Made by a program: the position numbers and the translations under genes
The notes under the pieces: model-generated
The model's database searches: none
The model's input: only the letters and a program-made list of their open reading frames with translations
Told to the model about the DNA's origin: nothing
Shown here: piece by piece, positions 25,028 through 33,470 of the stretch
Layout: every line of letters begins with the position of its first letter
Position numbering within the stretch: the first letter of the stretch is position 1
Source of the DNA: Bradyrhizobium sp. AUGA SZCCT0283
GTDB lineage: Bacteria; Pseudomonadota; Alphaproteobacteria; Rhizobiales; Xanthobacteraceae
Assembly (NCBI RefSeq): GCF_018130385.1
Contig: NZ_JAFCLU010000045.1
Coordinates: 1-41,914, forward strand
Direction: 5' to 3'
DNA length: 41,914 nt

Positions 25028-26227
25028 ATGTTGGTGAAATGGAAAACCTTGGCGGCTCTGGCTTTGCTTTTAAGCGGCCCGGCATTCGCGGCTGAAGAGC
25101 CCGGAATTTCAGCGACAGAGATTAAGGTCGGCGGCGTTTTTCCCTTCAGCGGACCGGCGTCATCGATCGGTCTCGTAGGGAAGGGACTTATCGCCTACAT
25201 TCAGTTAGTGAACGACCGCGGCGGCATTAACGGACGCAAGATCAACTACATCGCATACGACGATGCATACAGCCCTCCCAAGGCGGTTGAGCACGTTCGC
25301 AAACTGGTCGAGAGCGATGAAGTGTCGTTCATGTTCGGCCAGCTCGGCACTCCCGGCATCTCGGCTACGGCAAAATACCTGCGGTCGAAAGGGGTGCCTA
25401 GCATCGCAATTATCAGCGGGTCATCCAAGTTCACGGACGTCGCCAATTACCCGATGACCACGACAGGTCTTGTCAGTTACGACACCGAAGGCAAGATCTA
25501 TGCAAAGTATCTGACCAAGGCCCTGCCAAACGCCAAGTATGCAATCCTCTATCAGAACGACGACCTCGGCAAAGACTACGTCAACGCCTTCAAGGCGTTT
25601 CTCGGAAAGGATTTCGACCGAAGAGTCGTGACCGCCTCCTATGAGGTCAGCGAACCGACGGTTGATTCACAGGTCGTCAACCTAAAGAGCTCCGGTGCTG
25701 AAGCTCTTGTGATCGCCGGCACACCGAAGTTCGCCGCTCAGGCCATCCGGCAAGCCTCCGTGATTGGCTGGAAGGCGACGGTGATCATCAATTTTCCTTC
25801 CAGCTCGGTCGGAGGCACGCTCGCGCCCGCCGGTCTCGACAAATCTGTCGGTGTGATCGTTGGCACGACCAACAAGGATATTCTGGATCCGGCCTGGAAA
25901 GACGACCCTGCCATGCAGGCCTACCGGTCATTTCTGGACAAGTATTTGCCGGGTGTCGATATCACCAATGGCAGCTATCTGACCGGCTATCAGCAAGGCA
26001 TCCTGTTCGAGCAGATTCTGAAGCAGTGCGGCAACGACCTGTCTCGCAAAAATATTCTGGCGCAGGCCAAGAACCTGAAGGATTTCGTCGTTCCGACGGC
26101 GCTGCCCGGCATCAAGGTCAATACAAGCGACACGGAGAACATGATCTGGACGCAGATGCGGTTGCAGCGATGGACGGGCACAAGTTGGGAAGGCTTCGGA
26201 GAAGTGCTGGACGCCAGGTCCGAGTGA
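25028..26227 (+). CDS. periplasmic binding protein, branched-chain-amino-acid type (Peripla_BP_6)
   Basis: This 399-aa protein starts with a clear signal peptide: KWK, a hydrophobic stretch, and AFA before AEE, so cleavage is likely after residue 21. The mature part begins GISATEIKVGGVFPFSG, the first strand of type-I periplasmic binding proteins, with GGINGRKI and YQNDDLGKDY as further family blocks. In many alphaproteobacteria such proteins bind aromatic or organic acids rather than Leu/Ile/Val. I take the ATG at 25028 because GGGAGG lies 7 bases before it; an in-frame TTG at 25013 is unlikely. No permease or ATPase gene lies nearby. The promoter has the best copy of the cluster's palindrome, so it may deliver the substrate of this pathway. 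Confidence 0.9.
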   Translation: MLVKWKTLAALALLLSGPAFAAEEPGISATEIKVGGVFPFSGPASSIGLVGKGLIAYIQLVNDRGGINGRKINYIAYDDAYSPPKAVEHVRKLVESDEVSFMFGQLGTPGISATAKYLRSKGVPSIAIISGSSKFTDVANYPMTTTGLVSYDTEGKIYAKYLTKALPNAKYAILYQNDDLGKDYVNAFKAFLGKDFDRRVVTASYEVSEPTVDSQVVNLKSSGAEALVIAGTPKFAAQAIRQASVIGWKATVIINFPSSSVGGTLAPAGLDKSVGVIVGTTNKDILDPAWKDDPAMQAYRSFLDKYLPGVDITNGSYLTGYQQGILFEQILKQCGNDLSRKNILAQAKNLKDFVVPTALPGIKVNTSDTENMIWTQMRLQRWTGTSWEGFGEVLDARSE

Positions 26228-26373
26228 CCTCGCATTAGCGAAGCGACGGGCGCGGTAGTTAGCGGGGGCGAACTGCCGACCGGTCCGGCTGGGCACAGCA
26301 GTGATGGGCATCAGGTTGAACCTCGTCTCGCGCGCTCATCGGACCATCCCGATAGTTCAGGAGATCATCTTCG

Positions 26374-28176
26374 ATGTCGACGAAGGCACTGACGTTTGCG
26401 CCGAGGGAGCTTTCCATAGAGCGTCGAACCGACGGCACGCTCATCTTGAGCTCGCCCCTTGAGTTGGGGAAGTGTGACTGGCGCATCACCGAATTTCTTC
26501 CGAGCTGGGCAAATTCTGTTCCCGATAGAGTTTTTCTTGCGCAACGCAATGCAAATGGGGGGTGGGACGAGATCACCTATAGCGAAGCATGGTTGCAGGT
26601 TCAGGCGGTCGGCCAAAGACTGATCGATATGGGCGCAAAGCCGGCTGACAAGCTGGCGATACTTTCAGGAAACTCCATCGAGAACGCGGTGATCTCGTTT
26701 GCCGCAATGTCGATAGGGGTGATCCTGGCGCCGATATCGCCAAACTACACGCTGATGCCCGGCGGCCTGGCTCGTCTCAAGGATATCGCGGAAACGTTGC
26801 GCCCGAATTTCGTTTTCGTTCAGAGCTCGCGCGACTTTTCCGCGGGCCGCTCGATTCCCGAACTGGCGGCCGCGACGTGGATCAGCCTCGATGGCGCACC
26901 GGATACGGTGCCTTTCCGGTCTCTGACAGCTCGCACCGGGAGCGAAGGATTCGAGCGTGCATCACGTGCGGTGCCTTGCGACGCTGTCGCAAAGATTCTC
27001 TTCACATCCGGTTCGACCGGTTTCCCCAAAGGCGTGCTCAACACCCACCGCATGATGGCGAGCTCCCTGCAAATGGGAAGTCTGCTGGTATCTCCTCCGG
27101 ACGCACCGGTGCAGGTCGAGTGGTTGCCCTGGCACCATACGATGGGCAGCAACGTAATTCTTCACGGCATTCTCAAGAATGGCGGGACTCTCTACATCGA
27201 CGATGGCCGGCCGCTGCCTCAGCTCTTCCACAAGACGGTCGCGAATCTCAAGGAGATTTCGCCTACCGCCATGTTCAACGTACCGGCCGGCTATAATCTC
27301 TTATGTGACGCAATCGAGAACGACCGTGATCTTGGCGCAAGCGTGTTCAGGCGGATGGACAGATTGAGCTATGCCGGGGCTGCAATCTCGCAGGGCACGC
27401 TTGAAAAACTCTATCGGCTGTCATCGTCGATCACCGGCCGGCGAATTCCGGTCATGTCGGGCTACGGCACCACCGAAACGGCCCCGACAATCAGTACGAC
27501 CCATTGGGCGACGGACCAGCCGGGAGAGATCGGTCTTCCCGCGCCGGGTCTTAAGTTAAAACTCGTCCCTGTTTCCGATACTTACGAGGCAAGGGTCAAG
27601 GGACCCAACGTTACGCCAGGTTATCTTGGAAGGCCGGATTTGACCGAAAAGGCCTTCGATGAGGAAGGGTTCTATCGCATCGGCGATACCGTCTCGTTTC
27701 TGGATCCTCAGAAGCCGGAGCTTGGGCTGCGTTTTACAGGCAGAATTTCCGAGAATTTTAAACTCGCGAACGGCACATGGGTCTCGATCGGGAATATGCG
27801 CGCGGCGATTTTGGCTGCAGCGCGCGGCGTATTGCTGGACATTGTCGTTGCGGGAGAAAATCGTGAATCGTGCGCGCTGCTCTGCTGGTTGAATCCTACC
27901 GAGGCAGCGCGGATTTCGAAGACCCCAGCGTCGGATTTGACCTGCGACCCTCTCGTGATTCAATTTCTCAAGGATCGTTTCAAGGAATACAATGAAACCG
28001 TTGGAAGCAGTGAAAGAATCTATTCATTCTCGCTGCTGAAGGATCCGCCGTCATTGGCGGCGGGAGAAATCACCGACAAGGCCTACGTCAATCAACGTGC
28101 TGTGCTGAAACACCGCTCTGAACAGATCGAGCGTCTCTACTGCAACGAAGCAAATCGAGATGTGATCCAGGTCTGA
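26374..28176 (+). CDS. acyl/aryl-CoA synthetase, feruloyl-CoA-synthetase-like
   Basis: This 600-aa adenylate-forming ligase has the P-loop-like A3 motif FTSGSTGFPKG at 210-220, followed by GYGTTETAPT (A5) and RIGDTVSFLD in the region of A7. The final GEITDKAYVNQRAV replaces the usual catalytic-Lys segment with a recognisable K in TDKAY. The length and the N-terminal layout match feruloyl-CoA synthetases of rhizobia. Such enzymes activate hydroxycinnamic or related aromatic acids with ATP and CoA. Here it is the likely entry step of the pathway. AGGAG precedes the ATG at 26374. It lies 146 bp after the binding-protein gene, probably in the same transcript. The exact substrate cannot be told. 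Confidence 0.85.
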   Translation: MSTKALTFAPRELSIERRTDGTLILSSPLELGKCDWRITEFLPSWANSVPDRVFLAQRNANGGWDEITYSEAWLQVQAVGQRLIDMGAKPADKLAILSGNSIENAVISFAAMSIGVILAPISPNYTLMPGGLARLKDIAETLRPNFVFVQSSRDFSAGRSIPELAAATWISLDGAPDTVPFRSLTARTGSEGFERASRAVPCDAVAKILFTSGSTGFPKGVLNTHRMMASSLQMGSLLVSPPDAPVQVEWLPWHHTMGSNVILHGILKNGGTLYIDDGRPLPQLFHKTVANLKEISPTAMFNVPAGYNLLCDAIENDRDLGASVFRRMDRLSYAGAAISQGTLEKLYRLSSSITGRRIPVMSGYGTTETAPTISTTHWATDQPGEIGLPAPGLKLKLVPVSDTYEARVKGPNVTPGYLGRPDLTEKAFDEEGFYRIGDTVSFLDPQKPELGLRFTGRISENFKLANGTWVSIGNMRAAILAAARGVLLDIVVAGENRESCALLCWLNPTEAARISKTPASDLTCDPLVIQFLKDRFKEYNETVGSSERIYSFSLLKDPPSLAAGEITDKAYVNQRAVLKHRSEQIERLYCNEANRDVIQV

Positions 28177-28304
28177 GGGCGAGTTCAGCCGTCCGCGACC
28201 GTTGCCGGACATCTCGTGTCCTCAGGTGACGCCTGCGGACATTCGCTCGCGGTCCGATTTACCGAGCGAGACCTTCGATGCAGCGTCCGGCTAAGCGGCC
28301 CACC

Positions 28305-28817
28305 TTAAGCGGCTTTGCGGCGCGGCTTTGCCTTCTTCTCCGGCGCCGCCTTTGCCGGTGGGGTGCTTCGCGCCCCAGGGCCAGGGTGAGTATGGACTTC
28401 CTTGGCCGAAAGCGGCTCGCCGCACTCCGAGCACACCATGACTGGATCGAAGTTCTTGCCGCATTTTCGGTGCTGGTGCAGCAACGGCCGCCCGCGTACG
28501 TCGACCATGTGCGTGTCACCCCAATGCACGATCGCCATCATGATCGGATAGAGATCGAGTCCTTTTTGGGTGAGAATATATTCATGCCGTTTGGGCGACT
28601 CCTGATAGGGAATGCGGCGCAGCACGCCTTGCCGGACCAGCTTCTTCAGCCGTTCTGCGAGCAAATGGCGTGTAATTCCAAGCGCGGACTGAAATCCTTC
28701 GAAGCGGCGCGTGCGCAGAAAGCATTCGCGCAGGATAAGTAGGGTCCAACGGTCGCCGATCACGCCGATCGTGCGGGCCATCGAACATGGCTCTTCTTCA
28801 AGGGCATCCCATCGCAT
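28305..28817 (-). CDS. HxlR-family transcriptional regulator
   Basis: This 170-aa protein has the winged helix of the HxlR family at about 10-105: CSMARTIGVIGDRWTLLIL, then RRFEGFQSALGITRHLLAERLKKL, then YILTQKGLDLYPI. The Cys at residue 11 is the redox-active position of relatives such as YodB. An extra C-terminal part has H114, H116, C119, C129 and C132 in a CxxC setting, possibly a zinc site, then a basic Lys/Arg/Ala-rich tail. HxlR proteins bind as dimers to 15-bp operators of the type 4-N7-4, which equals the GTTC-N7-GAAC core of the palindromes around this gene. GGAG lies 8 bases before the ATG. It is divergent from an isomerase-like gene with palindrome C between them. Confidence 0.88.
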   Translation of the reverse strand: MRWDALEEEPCSMARTIGVIGDRWTLLILRECFLRTRRFEGFQSALGITRHLLAERLKKLVRQGVLRRIPYQESPKRHEYILTQKGLDLYPIMMAIVHWGDTHMVDVRGRPLLHQHRKCGKNFDPVMVCSECGEPLSAKEVHTHPGPGARSTPPAKAAPEKKAKPRRKAA

Positions 28818-28958
28818 TTCCTGCTCTCCAATCCATCCGGCGCCCTGTTTTCACTCGAATCGTCCAGGGAACCTCAGCTTTCCCCACCATTCTAGATAGG
28901 TACTCAGCTCCAAACAATCCCCTACGAACGGTGTGAAGGCAGCTGAATCTGCAGAAGT

Positions 28959-28987
28959 TTGACAGTTCGATTTTAGAACTGTAAAGA
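28959..28987 (+). promoter_or_regulatory. promoter with regulon palindrome C
   Basis: TTGACA at 28959-28964 is directly followed by the palindrome AGTTCG-ATTTT-AGAACT (28964-28980, core GTTC-N7-GAAC), then TAAAGA at 28982-28987 as a weak -10. It lies between the HxlR gene and the isomerase-like gene and could serve both, including autoregulation. Confidence 0.65.
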
Positions 28988-29058
28988 GGAGTGCCAGCCG
29001 GATCTCGGCTATCGAAGACCAAACCTGATCATCCAATGCACTCGCGGGAGGAGCCGAC

Positions 29059-29691
29059 ATGCCCCTGAAGGTTGAATTCCAGTTCGATTTCGGCAGCCCG
29101 AACGCTTATTTGGCTGAACTAGCCATTCCAGGGATCGAGCGGCGTACCGGCGTGAAATTCGAGTACGTGCCGGTTCTGCTTGGCGGCATCTACAAGGCGA
29201 CGGGCAACATGTCGCCCTTCGACTCGCTTCGCGGAATCAAGAACAAGCCGGAATACCAGGCGCTAGAGACCCAACGATTTATCCGGCGCCACAACATCAC
29301 GAAATTCCGTCAAAATCCGTTCTTTCCGGTCAATACGCTGATGTTGATGCGGGGGGCTGTCGCTGCCCAATTCGAAGGCGTGTTCGAGCCTTATTTCCGC
29401 GCCGCCTACCATCACATGTGGGAAGAACCGAAGAAGATGGATGACCTCGAAACTTTCCGGAACGCATTCATCTCCTCGGGGATCGATATTGACCGGTTGA
29501 TCGGGCGCGCCCAGCAGGATGACGTCAAGAAGAGGCTGATCGACCTGACTAACGATGCAGTCAGCCGGGGAGCATTCGGCTCGCCGACTTTCTTCGTTGG
29601 AAAGGAAATGTTCTTCGGCAAGGATCAGCTTCGTGACGTCGAGGAGTCGATCGTCGAACAGACCAGGCAACCTGTTCCCAAGACGGCCTAG
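29059..29691 (+). CDS. 2-hydroxychromene-2-carboxylate isomerase / DsbA-like (kappa-GST fold)
   Basis: This 210-aa protein starts with QFDFGSPNAYLAE, in which S13 sits where the family's catalytic Ser binds glutathione. The middle RRHNITKFRQNPFFPVNTL and the end GAFGSPTFFVGKEMFFGKDQL are typical of the HCCA-isomerase/kappa-GST family; the cis-Pro of SPTFF is part of the glutathione site. NahD of the naphthalene pathway is the best known member. Several rhizobial catabolic clusters carry such proteins, and the substrate here is unknown. GGAGGAG lies before the ATG. It starts the transcript that continues with the CoA-transferase after 81 bp. Confidence 0.9.
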   Translation: MPLKVEFQFDFGSPNAYLAELAIPGIERRTGVKFEYVPVLLGGIYKATGNMSPFDSLRGIKNKPEYQALETQRFIRRHNITKFRQNPFFPVNTLMLMRGAVAAQFEGVFEPYFRAAYHHMWEEPKKMDDLETFRNAFISSGIDIDRLIGRAQQDDVKKRLIDLTNDAVSRGAFGSPTFFVGKEMFFGKDQLRDVEESIVEQTRQPVPKTA

Positions 29692-29692
29692 T

Positions 29693-29719
29693 AGTGGCCA
29701 CTGTCCCAGGTTAAGTGGC
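29693..29719. repeat. inverted repeats between isomerase and CoA-transferase genes
   Basis: AGTGGCCACT (29693-29702) is a perfect 10-bp palindrome. Its half AGTGGC returns at 29714-29719, so GCCACT/AGTGGC also forms a stem. It may be a weak terminator, a processing site or an operator. No T-run follows. Confidence 0.45.
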
Positions 29720-29772
29720 GAAAGACAAAACCCTCGGACCTAAAGCAGAAGTAAAAATCAGGGAGAATGCCC

Positions 29773-30972
29773 ATGCCTGGCCCGCTTAGCGGTGTTCGTA
29801 TCCTCGACCTGACCGGCGTTGTGTCGGGCCCGTTCGCGACCATGTTTCTGGCGGATCAGGGCGCCGACGTCTTGAAGATCGAGCCGATCGGCGGTGACAT
29901 CACCCGCCGCAGCCGTGCCACGATCGACAAGGACGGCGAGTTTTCCGCGCTGTTCATCTCTTCGAACCGCGGCAAGCGTTCGCTGTCGATTGACGTCAAG
30001 AGCACGGCTGGCCGCGAGGTGCTCGCCAGGCTGGTCACGCAGGCTGATGTGCTGGTGCAGAACTTCCGGCCCGGCACCATGGAGCGCCTCGGACTCGGGG
30101 TGGAAGAGTTGCGCAAGCGGCATCCGCGCCTGATCTACGTCTCGATCAGCGGCGTTGGCGATACCGGCCCGTACGTGAAGAAGCGCGTCTATGATCCGAT
30201 CATTCAGGGCCTGTCGGGCTTCGCCGATATCCAGTCCCAGCCGGTCACAAATCGTCCGCAGATGATCCGCACGATCGTATGCGACAAGACCACCGCGGTG
30301 TTCGCCGCACAGGCGGTGGCGGCAGCGCTCTATGCCCGCGAGAAAACCGGGCAGGGCGATCATATTCAGATCGCTATGCTCGACGCGATGATTTCGTACC
30401 TGTGGCCGGAAGGCATGATGCAGTATACCGTCGTCGGCGCCGAGGCAGCCGCCGCCGACCCCAACGACCGGCCCGATCTCGTGTTCAAGACCAGCGATGG
30501 CTACATCACCGCCGGTACTATTTCGGATTCCGAGTGGCAGGGCTTTTGCCGCGCCTCCGGCGATCCCGAACTTGCCAACGATCCTCGGTTTGCGACACCA
30601 TCGGCGCGTTCGGTCAACGCCACGGCGCGCATCAACAAGATGGCGGAATACATTGGTCAACACACCACCGCCGAATGGCTGGAGCGCCTCGACGCTGCCG
30701 ACGTGCCGTGCGCGCCGATCCTGCGCCGGGGCGAAATCATCCACAACGAGCAGGTGATCGCGCGCGGCATAATCGCGGAATTTGATCAGCCGAAGGTCGG
30801 ACGGGTGCGGCAGCCGAAGCCGGCGGCCCGCTTTGAGATCAATGAGGCCGCGATTGGCGGGCCTGCTCCCCGCATCGGCGAGCACTCGCGCGACGTGTTG
30901 CGGGAACTGGGTTACGACGACAGCGCCATCGACAAGATGGTCGCCGGGCGCAGCGTTCGCGTGGCCGTCTGA
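29773..30972 (+). CDS. CaiB/BaiF-family CoA-transferase (class III)
   Basis: This 399-aa protein has the class III CoA-transferase blocks: GVRILDLTGVVSGPFATMFLAD, GADVLKIE, NRGKRSLSID and the RTIVCDKTTAVFAAQ stretch where the catalytic Asp (D171 from the second Met) forms the acyl-anhydride intermediate. It moves CoA between two carboxylic acids without ATP. The reading frame also has an ATG at 29767, but GGGAG (29761-29765) is too close to it and well spaced for 29773. Together with the upstream ligase it gives two ways to make the CoA thioester that feeds the beta-oxidation-like operon. The substrate is unknown. Confidence 0.9.
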   Translation: MPGPLSGVRILDLTGVVSGPFATMFLADQGADVLKIEPIGGDITRRSRATIDKDGEFSALFISSNRGKRSLSIDVKSTAGREVLARLVTQADVLVQNFRPGTMERLGLGVEELRKRHPRLIYVSISGVGDTGPYVKKRVYDPIIQGLSGFADIQSQPVTNRPQMIRTIVCDKTTAVFAAQAVAAALYAREKTGQGDHIQIAMLDAMISYLWPEGMMQYTVVGAEAAAADPNDRPDLVFKTSDGYITAGTISDSEWQGFCRASGDPELANDPRFATPSARSVNATARINKMAEYIGQHTTAEWLERLDAADVPCAPILRRGEIIHNEQVIARGIIAEFDQPKVGRVRQPKPAARFEINEAAIGGPAPRIGEHSRDVLRELGYDDSAIDKMVAGRSVRVAV

Positions 30973-31005
30973 ACCGAAGCCCTGTTCGCGACCGGCGAAC
31001 CTCTG

Positions 31006-31683
31006 TTAGCCCTTCGCCGCGGACGGGGTAATCGGTGACACCGGGACATTCGCAGCCACAGCCCGCCGATAAGCCTCCCGCCTCTGGATACGTTCAAGAT
31101 AGGGCTGCGCGTTGTCGCAAATACCAACGCCGTAAGCGATGGCCCAATCCAGGCAAGTCGTGAGCAGAATGTCAGCGCTGGTAAATTGGTCACCCATCAA
31201 GAACGTCCGCCCATCTGCCAGCGCCACCTCAACGTGTCGCAACTGTTGCCGAAAATACTCGCCGGCTTGTGCGACGACTTCGGGCGCAACTCCATAGATG
31301 TGGCCCAATGCGTCTGCGCTATGGCGGCGCATGACGTAGAGGCTGGTGGAATCGAGTTCGGCCACGATGAAGAAGCACCATTCCAGCCAAGCGGCGAACT
31401 CGCGCTGGGTCGCGGGAATCAGTGAACGGTCGGGCGTCGAATAGGTTCGCGACAGATAGGCGACGATTGCGGCGCTTTCGCCGATGCAGAAATCGCCGTC
31501 CTGCAGCAAGGGAATCTTCTGGCGCGGATTGAGCCTGGTGTATTCAGCGGTTTTGGTCTCGCCTGTCCGCGGCCCGATTGGCTTGGATTTGTAGGACAAA
31601 CCAAGTTCGTGCATGGCCCAGTGCGGGCGAATGGTGCGGCTTGTGCCAACGCCCCACAGGGTAAGGTTTGGCGTCACGTTCAT
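31006..31683 (-). CDS. glutathione S-transferase
   Basis: This 225-aa protein has a thioredoxin-fold N-terminus (LTLWGVGTSRTIRPHWAMHELGL) with QKIPLLQDGDFCIGESAAIVAYL for the glutathione-binding strand and helix, and an all-helical C-terminal domain with FTSADILLTTCLDWA. The Ser or Thr in GTSRTI is the likely activating residue. It starts one base after the stop of the upstream SDR (TAA-C-ATG), so they are tightly coupled. An upstream frame open to 31773 lies inside the SDR gene and is not used. Glutathione-dependent steps fit the neighbouring HCCA-isomerase-like protein. Confidence 0.9.
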   Translation of the reverse strand: MNVTPNLTLWGVGTSRTIRPHWAMHELGLSYKSKPIGPRTGETKTAEYTRLNPRQKIPLLQDGDFCIGESAAIVAYLSRTYSTPDRSLIPATQREFAAWLEWCFFIVAELDSTSLYVMRRHSADALGHIYGVAPEVVAQAGEYFRQQLRHVEVALADGRTFLMGDQFTSADILLTTCLDWAIAYGVGICDNAQPYLERIQRREAYRRAVAANVPVSPITPSAAKG

Positions 31684-31684
31684 G

Positions 31685-32428
31685 TTACCACTTCTCCACG
31701 GACGGACGCAGATCCAGCTCGTGAGTCCAGCCATCTCTGCTTTGCTGGTGGGTGAACCAATAGGCGTCAGCAATGGAAGACGTCTTGGTCAGGCTATCTG
31801 GGGGAATTTCGCTTGCCTCGATCCCTTTTGCTGCTTTCATGCGCTGGTGAATCGCCTCGCTGTCGACGCCGGCGTCGATCAGGAGATGCACGACATGAAT
31901 GTTCTTCGGTCCGAGCTCGCGCGCCATCGCCTGGGCTACTGCGCGAAGTCCGAACTTCGCTGAAGAAAATGCCGCAAACCCCTGGCCGCCACGTACACTG
32001 GCGGTCGCACCCGTAAAGAAGATGGTGCCGCGTCCGCGCGGCAGCATGAAGCGGGCAGCCTCACGTCCGACCAGGAAGCCGCCGTAGCAGGCCAATTCCC
32101 AAGCCTTGAAGAACAGCTTCTCAGTTGTCTCCAGCAGTGGCTTGTTGACGTTCGATCCTGCGTTGAAGAGGCAAACCTCGATGGGCCCGAGCTTTTTTTC
32201 GATCCGCGCGAATATGCCTTGGACCTCTGCCTCCTGGCGGGCATCGACGCTGAAGGCGTGAATGTTATGTCCCCCAGCCCTCAGCTCGCCCACGAGCCCC
32301 TGCGACTTAGATGCATCGCGCCTGCAGATGCAAACTGTATAGCCGCCCTTCGCAAAACGCCGGGCGACGGCGGCTCCGATGGCATCGCCTGCACCTACAA
32401 GTATCGCTACGCCGCGGCTCTCTGCCAT
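31685..32428 (-). CDS. atypical SDR with Phe at the catalytic Tyr position (copy 1)
   Basis: This 247-aa SDR-fold protein lacks several usual motifs. The cofactor loop reads VGAGDAIG instead of TGxxxGIG, NNAG is FNAG followed by SNVN, and the YxxxK pair is F154-SSA-K158, so the catalytic Tyr is Phe. The Ser of the FFTGATAS block is kept. A second gene at 33471-34208 encodes a close paralog with the same changes. These proteins may be non-catalytic or use another general acid. The ATG at 32428 with AGGA upstream is chosen over an upstream in-frame start at 32479. It is cotranscribed with the GST. A degenerate regulon palindrome lies just upstream. Confidence 0.8.
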   Translation of the reverse strand: MAESRGVAILVGAGDAIGAAVARRFAKGGYTVCICRRDASKSQGLVGELRAGGHNIHAFSVDARQEAEVQGIFARIEKKLGPIEVCLFNAGSNVNKPLLETTEKLFFKAWELACYGGFLVGREAARFMLPRGRGTIFFTGATASVRGGQGFAAFSSAKFGLRAVAQAMARELGPKNIHVVHLLIDAGVDSEAIHQRMKAAKGIEASEIPPDSLTKTSSIADAYWFTHQQSRDGWTHELDLRPSVEKW

Positions 32429-32443
32429 TCGGTTTCCTACATA

Positions 32444-32460
32444 CGTTCTGATTTGATACT
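32444..32460. promoter_or_regulatory. possible degenerate regulon palindrome E
   Basis: On the minus strand this reads AGTATC-AAATC-AGAACG behind TTAC, resembling palindrome C but with several mismatches in one half. It is 16 bp upstream of the SDR start. It is weak and supported mainly by its position. Confidence 0.3.
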
Positions 32461-32570
32461 GTAATCGTAACGGCGGCACGATACGTTGTAAATCAGGCTT
32501 TTCGCTCTGCTACAACGAATAATTGGGCAGCCACGTTGTCCCTTAGGAACCTCGTGATCTGAATTAGGGA

Positions 32571-32600
32571 TTGACGAGTTCTAAAAAAGAACGTTAGATA
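32571..32600 (+). promoter_or_regulatory. promoter with regulon palindrome D
   Basis: TTGACG at 32571-32576 is followed at once by AGTTCT-AAAAA-AGAACG (32577-32593) and TAGATA (32595-32600). The -35 box and palindrome are nearly identical to site B, 7.6 kb away. It drives the long operon that includes both acyl-CoA dehydrogenases. Confidence 0.65.
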
Positions 32601-32652
32601 ATTGGCGAACGGCCGCGCTGCAAAGCGGCACGGTTTGGTCGGGAGGTCGGTC

Positions 32653-33456
32653 GTGGCGGAGCTTTCAAAGGCGATCAATCTCGACGAGATTGCTGTCGGC
32701 TCGCCGCGCCGCGTCCATGGCGTGACGGCAAGGCAGGTTGCCGAAGCCCCCGACCGGATCGCGCTGGTCGAGAACGGGGCGTCCAGGAGCTACCGAGATC
32801 TGGAGCTGCGCGTTAGAGAGATCGCTACCGTCCTCTCCTCGCTTGGAATCAGAACGGGCGACTTCGATGTGCTGCGTTCTCACCACGTGGTTGGCGCGTT
32901 GCTGCCGGGAGTGGAAGGGCGCCTCAGAACGATCGACGGCATACCACTCTCAAAGGAACAAGTCGGAGAACTCCACGTGCGCGGGCGCAACGTGGTGCGC
33001 GGCTATCTCCGTGCACCTGACCTTACGGACAAAGTGATCGACAGCGAAGGCTGGTTCAATACCGGTTATGTTGCCCGCTTTGACGGCGATTGCCTGTACA
33101 TTCTCGGCCGTACCAAGGAAATGATTGGCGCCCTCTCGGCCAAGATCGAGGCAATTCTCAATTCACGCAAGGACGTGCAATCCGCCGTCATCGGACGAGG
33201 CCTTAATGGCGACGGGGAGCTTGTCGCATTCGTGCAACCGTCGCCGGGCTCGCGCGTCAAGGTGACGCATCTGATACATTCCATCGGGGCTTGGGTCACT
33301 GCGTATATGCCGCTGCCGAAAATCGTCGTCGTCGATGTCTTACCGGGAAGCTCAACCGGCAAGATGCGCGAGCATGAACTCGCGGCCTGTTTCCATCGCG
33401 ACCGAGCTGCTGCCAAGCAGGCGGCGAGATTCCAGCGACGAACTCACTTAACCTGA
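32653..33456 (+). pseudogene. AMP-dependent acyl-CoA ligase with internal deletion
   Basis: The 267-codon frame joins the first ~60 residues of an adenylate-forming ligase (ARQVAEAPDRIALVE, SYRDLELRV) to its C-terminal third (GALLPGVEGRLR, then GYLRAPDLTDKVID and LYILGRTKEMI). The central part with the SGSTG A3 loop is missing. TGD of A7 is TGY, the GxxVxPxEIE segment of A8 is shortened, and the terminal GKxxK has lost its catalytic Lys (GKMREHEL). It cannot adenylate. The frame is nevertheless open with a good ribosome site (GGGAGG, 6 bases before a GTG at 32653), so a protein may be made. It is first in the long operon, which may explain why translation through it is kept. Confidence 0.85.
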
Positions 33457-33470
33457 CCGGGAGAACGCCT

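Noticed and set aside
29758..30885. 375-codon ORF on the minus strand
   Set aside because: Antisense to the CaiB-type CoA-transferase and without recognisable motifs.
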